From Planctomycetota bacterium (lineage in GTDB: Bacteria > Planctomycetota > Phycisphaerae > Phycisphaerales > SM1A02), in the NCBI GenBank assembly GCA_027295365.1, contig JAPULD010000345.1, forward strand, positions 1-8,160: DNA of 8,160 nt. Direction: 5' to 3'. The notes beneath the pieces were generated by a model that was not told the DNA's origin, made no database searches, and saw nothing but the letters and a program-made list of their open reading frames with translations. This document shows, piece by piece, positions 6,305-8,160 of this stretch. A program made the translations under genes and the position numbers. Positions within the stretch are counted from its first letter, which is position 1, and each line of letters opens with the position of its first letter.

Positions 6305-7837
6305 ATGTTACGTTTTACGGTTTATGACAAGAACGGCCTGGATTCGCACTGGTCGCTGGTGAACCCCTATCTTTTGGGTCCGGAGAGCTTGCCGGTCAAA
6401 GGGCGGGTGACCTTCAAAGATGGCATTGTGACATGCCAGGGGCCTCCCAACGATGCTCTTGCGTTCTGCACACAGTTCGAAACCGAGACCATCGGCCGCT
6501 TCATGCTGCAGACGTGTTTGCTGCCTCCACGGCAAAAACCCTATTCCTTATCCATTGAATTGGCTCGGAATCGCATCCGACTGTTCCTCACCAAGAGTGA
6601 GGAATGGCAGATGTTTGATCTGAGCGCCGAGCACCCGGCCCTGAAGCATTGGGAAGAGGCCCGCCGACTCTTTACCGAGTCGATCACGACCGATGATCCG
6701 CGAGTGGCCGATCAAGCCGCCAAGCTTTCGCTGATTCACGGAATCGAGGCCTCGGAGCGGCTCGCCCTGGCTCATGCCGACCTCTTGCTGCATCGTCGAT
6801 ATGGCAGCAAGGCGGCCAGCTCGACCACGCTGGGGGTTCGAATCTGCCCCGAGATCGATTCACCCAAGATCCGGGAAATGCTCAAGCCCGAGTTCGACGT
6901 GATCGTCGTGCCGATCCGATGGCGCGATGTGGAACCCAAGGAAGGACGTTATCGCTGGGATGCCTTGGACAAGTGGATGGACTGGGCCAAGGAATCTGGC
7001 AAGCCGATCGTCGCCGGGCCGTTGATGGATTATTCCAAGGAAGCCTTGCCTGAATGGATGGATGTCTGGAAGCATGATTTCGATTCGACACGAGACCAGA
7101 CCTACGACTACATCGAGCAGGTCGTGGATCGATACAAGTCGGTCGTGGGCATCTGGAACGTCGCCTCTGGCATCAATGTCAATGACAATTTTGAGTTCAC
7201 GGTTGAACAGATGGTGGATCTGGTACGCATGGTCTCGGTTCACGTGCGTCAGGCCCGGAAGGGGGCGCGGGTGATGATTGAACTGACCCGTCCCTTCGGA
7301 GAGTATAGGGTCGTCAATCGTGATTCCATGGCTCCGCTGCCATTCATCGATCGAATCATGCAGGAAGGCATCAGGCTTGACGCTCTGGGAGTGCAACTCT
7401 TGTTTGGTTGCAATCATCGAGGCATGCAGACACGCGACATCATGCAGATCAGCGCGTTGCTCGATCGGTTCTACTGGCTTGATTTGCCCATTCTCGTCTC
7501 GGCGATGGGAGTGCCAAGTACGACGGTGGATGACCATGGAGGCTGGTGGCGTCAAGCCTGGAGCCCGAGTCTGCAGTCCAAATGGATCACTCAGGTATTC
7601 GCGCTGTCGATGTCAAAGCCTTTCGTGGAGTCCGTATTCTGGACCGACATGGTGGATCACGACGGGGCCTTGCTCGACGGCGCCGGACTCATCAATGCCG
7701 CCGGCCAGGTCAAACCATCTTTCAAGCGGATCGGCGAGGTTCGCAAACGATTGCGATCACCACTCGGCAAGCTCAAGCTACCTAGGCGGACCGAAGTTGA
7801 AAGCCCAATCGAAAACTCAGATAGCGACACCGGTTGA
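6305..7837 (+). CDS. Glycoside hydrolase family 10-like protein, probably catalytically altered
   Basis: This 510-residue protein has no signal peptide or membrane helix, so it is probably cytoplasmic. Residues 1-175 form an unrecognised N-terminal part: beta-rich to about 106, then helical. From about 176 the sequence resembles a GH10 xylanase barrel: DVEPKEGRYRWDALDKWM (208-225) matches the conserved stretch before the substrate-binding strands, and FWTDMVDHDGALLDGAGL (445-462) followed by KPSF matches the GH10 C-terminal end. The acid/base motif (WDVVNE in xylanases) reads WNVASG at 284-289, and the nucleophile motif (xTELD) reads LVSAMGV at 397-403, so both glutamates appear lost. Xylanase activity is therefore doubtful; a binding or otherwise altered role is inference. 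ATG 6305 is chosen; a TTG at 6263 adds 14 residues without support. SD is weak. The helix-hairpin-helix gene overlaps its end. Confidence 0.75.
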   Translation: MLRFTVYDKNGLDSHWSLVNPYLLGPESLPVKGRVTFKDGIVTCQGPPNDALAFCTQFETETIGRFMLQTCLLPPRQKPYSLSIELARNRIRLFLTKSEEWQMFDLSAEHPALKHWEEARRLFTESITTDDPRVADQAAKLSLIHGIEASERLALAHADLLLHRRYGSKAASSTTLGVRICPEIDSPKIREMLKPEFDVIVVPIRWRDVEPKEGRYRWDALDKWMDWAKESGKPIVAGPLMDYSKEALPEWMDVWKHDFDSTRDQTYDYIEQVVDRYKSVVGIWNVASGINVNDNFEFTVEQMVDLVRMVSVHVRQARKGARVMIELTRPFGEYRVVNRDSMAPLPFIDRIMQEGIRLDALGVQLLFGCNHRGMQTRDIMQISALLDRFYWLDLPILVSAMGVPSTTVDDHGGWWRQAWSPSLQSKWITQVFALSMSKPFVESVFWTDMVDHDGALLDGAGLINAAGQVKPSFKRIGEVRKRLRSPLGKLKLPRRTEVESPIENSDSDTG

Positions 7838-8160
7838 GAAGAACATCCCTGGAACGACGCCTCTCCTGACGTTGCTGGCCATGGGATTGATCGCCTTGAC
7901 GATTCTGAGCTGGACACGAACGGAAAGCAGAGGCATCACTTCTTCCGGGAACACTCCCTCTCAAACGAGTTTGGAATCAATGGGGCTTCTCTTGCGGATC
8001 GATCTGAACGTCGCCAGTCAGTCGGAATTGTCCCTGCTTCCCGGGATCGGTCCAAGCCTTGCGGGACGGATTGCCGAGGACCGTAAGCTCCGTGGACCCT
8101 ACGACAAAGTCGAAGATTTACGGCGGGTCGTAGGGATAGGCCCCAGGATCGTTGAGAGGA
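7797..8160 (+). CDS. ComEA-like helix-hairpin-helix protein, membrane-anchored; 5' part only
   Basis: The gene runs off the right edge; 121 residues are visible. A hydrophobic segment at about 23-39 (LLTLLAMGLIALTILSW) would be an N-terminal membrane anchor, followed by a Ser/Thr-rich linker (43-62). The rest matches the ComEA-type DNA-binding domain: RIDLNVASQSELSLLPGIG (67-85), then ALAGRI-like residues, PYDKVEDLRRVVGIGPRIVE (101-120). The two GIG hairpins are the DNA-backbone-binding elements. In transformable bacteria ComEA binds incoming DNA at the membrane; many planctomycete relatives have no known role. The start is uncertain: TTG 7797 keeps the whole anchor and overlaps the upstream gene by 41 bp, with only a weak SD (AGG at 7784). 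ATG 7881 would cut the anchor to about 11 residues and lacks an SD. The overlap suggests one transcript with the GH10-like gene. Confidence 0.75.
   Translation, partial: MKAQSKTQIATPVEKNIPGTTPLLTLLAMGLIALTILSWTRTESRGITSSGNTPSQTSLESMGLLLRIDLNVASQSELSLLPGIGPSLAGRIAEDRKLRGPYDKVEDLRRVVGIGPRIVER

Noticed and set aside
6133..6306. N-terminal extension of purC to 6306
   Set aside because: The extra 58 residues have no counterpart in the family and would cover the whole divergent spacer into the GH10-like start.
6860..7555. Open frame of 231 codons on the minus strand opposite the GH10-like gene
   Set aside because: It is a low-complexity, His-rich antisense shadow of a gene with clear family similarity on the other strand.

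Overview
The window looks like chromosomal DNA of a Planctomycetota bacterium, possibly of the Phycisphaerae. The strongest pointer is a short ECF-type sigma factor of the planctomycete-rich family (TIGR02999-like) coupled by a stop/start overlap to a very large membrane-anchored Ser/Thr kinase with WD40 repeats. The assignment rests on gene content and protein style, not on a marker gene.

Layout. (1) 2-580, plus strand: the 3' part of folD (one-carbon metabolism), entering from the left edge. It is intact except for an in-frame TGA at 212-214 inside a TG-dinucleotide tract. (2) 617-4410, minus strand: a two-gene signalling operon. The sigma factor (TTG start, good Shine-Dalgarno) comes first, and the 1073-residue kinase starts in an ATGA overlap with its stop. 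(3) 4411-5163: mostly non-genic. It holds a divergent small plus-strand reading frame (4650-4911) with an excellent ribosome-binding site and an apparent +1 frame change at CTC TGA T. Four tandem stem-loops follow at 4994-5140. The first is a textbook terminator with a TTCG loop, and the last is a bidirectional terminator shared with purC. (4) 5164-6132, minus strand: purC, for purine biosynthesis. (5) 6133-6304: a 172-bp divergent spacer. (6) 6305-7837, plus strand: a glycoside hydrolase family 10-like protein whose two catalytic glutamates both appear to be replaced. (7) 7797-8160, plus strand: the 5' part of a membrane-anchored ComEA-like helix-hairpin-helix protein, overlapping the previous gene and running off the right edge.

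How they fit together. FolD supplies 10-formyl-tetrahydrofolate, which purine synthesis uses, and PurC is a step of that pathway. They are not in one operon here, so the link is only thematic. The sigma factor and kinase are probably one signalling unit: a transmembrane kinase with a large WD40 platform and a partner sigma factor. The small divergent gene shares the sigma factor's upstream region and is a candidate target, which is inference.

The most rewarding places to look again are the folD interruption, which moving a single A across the TG tract would repair, the frameshifted small gene with its hairpin cluster, and the GH10-like protein without catalytic residues.
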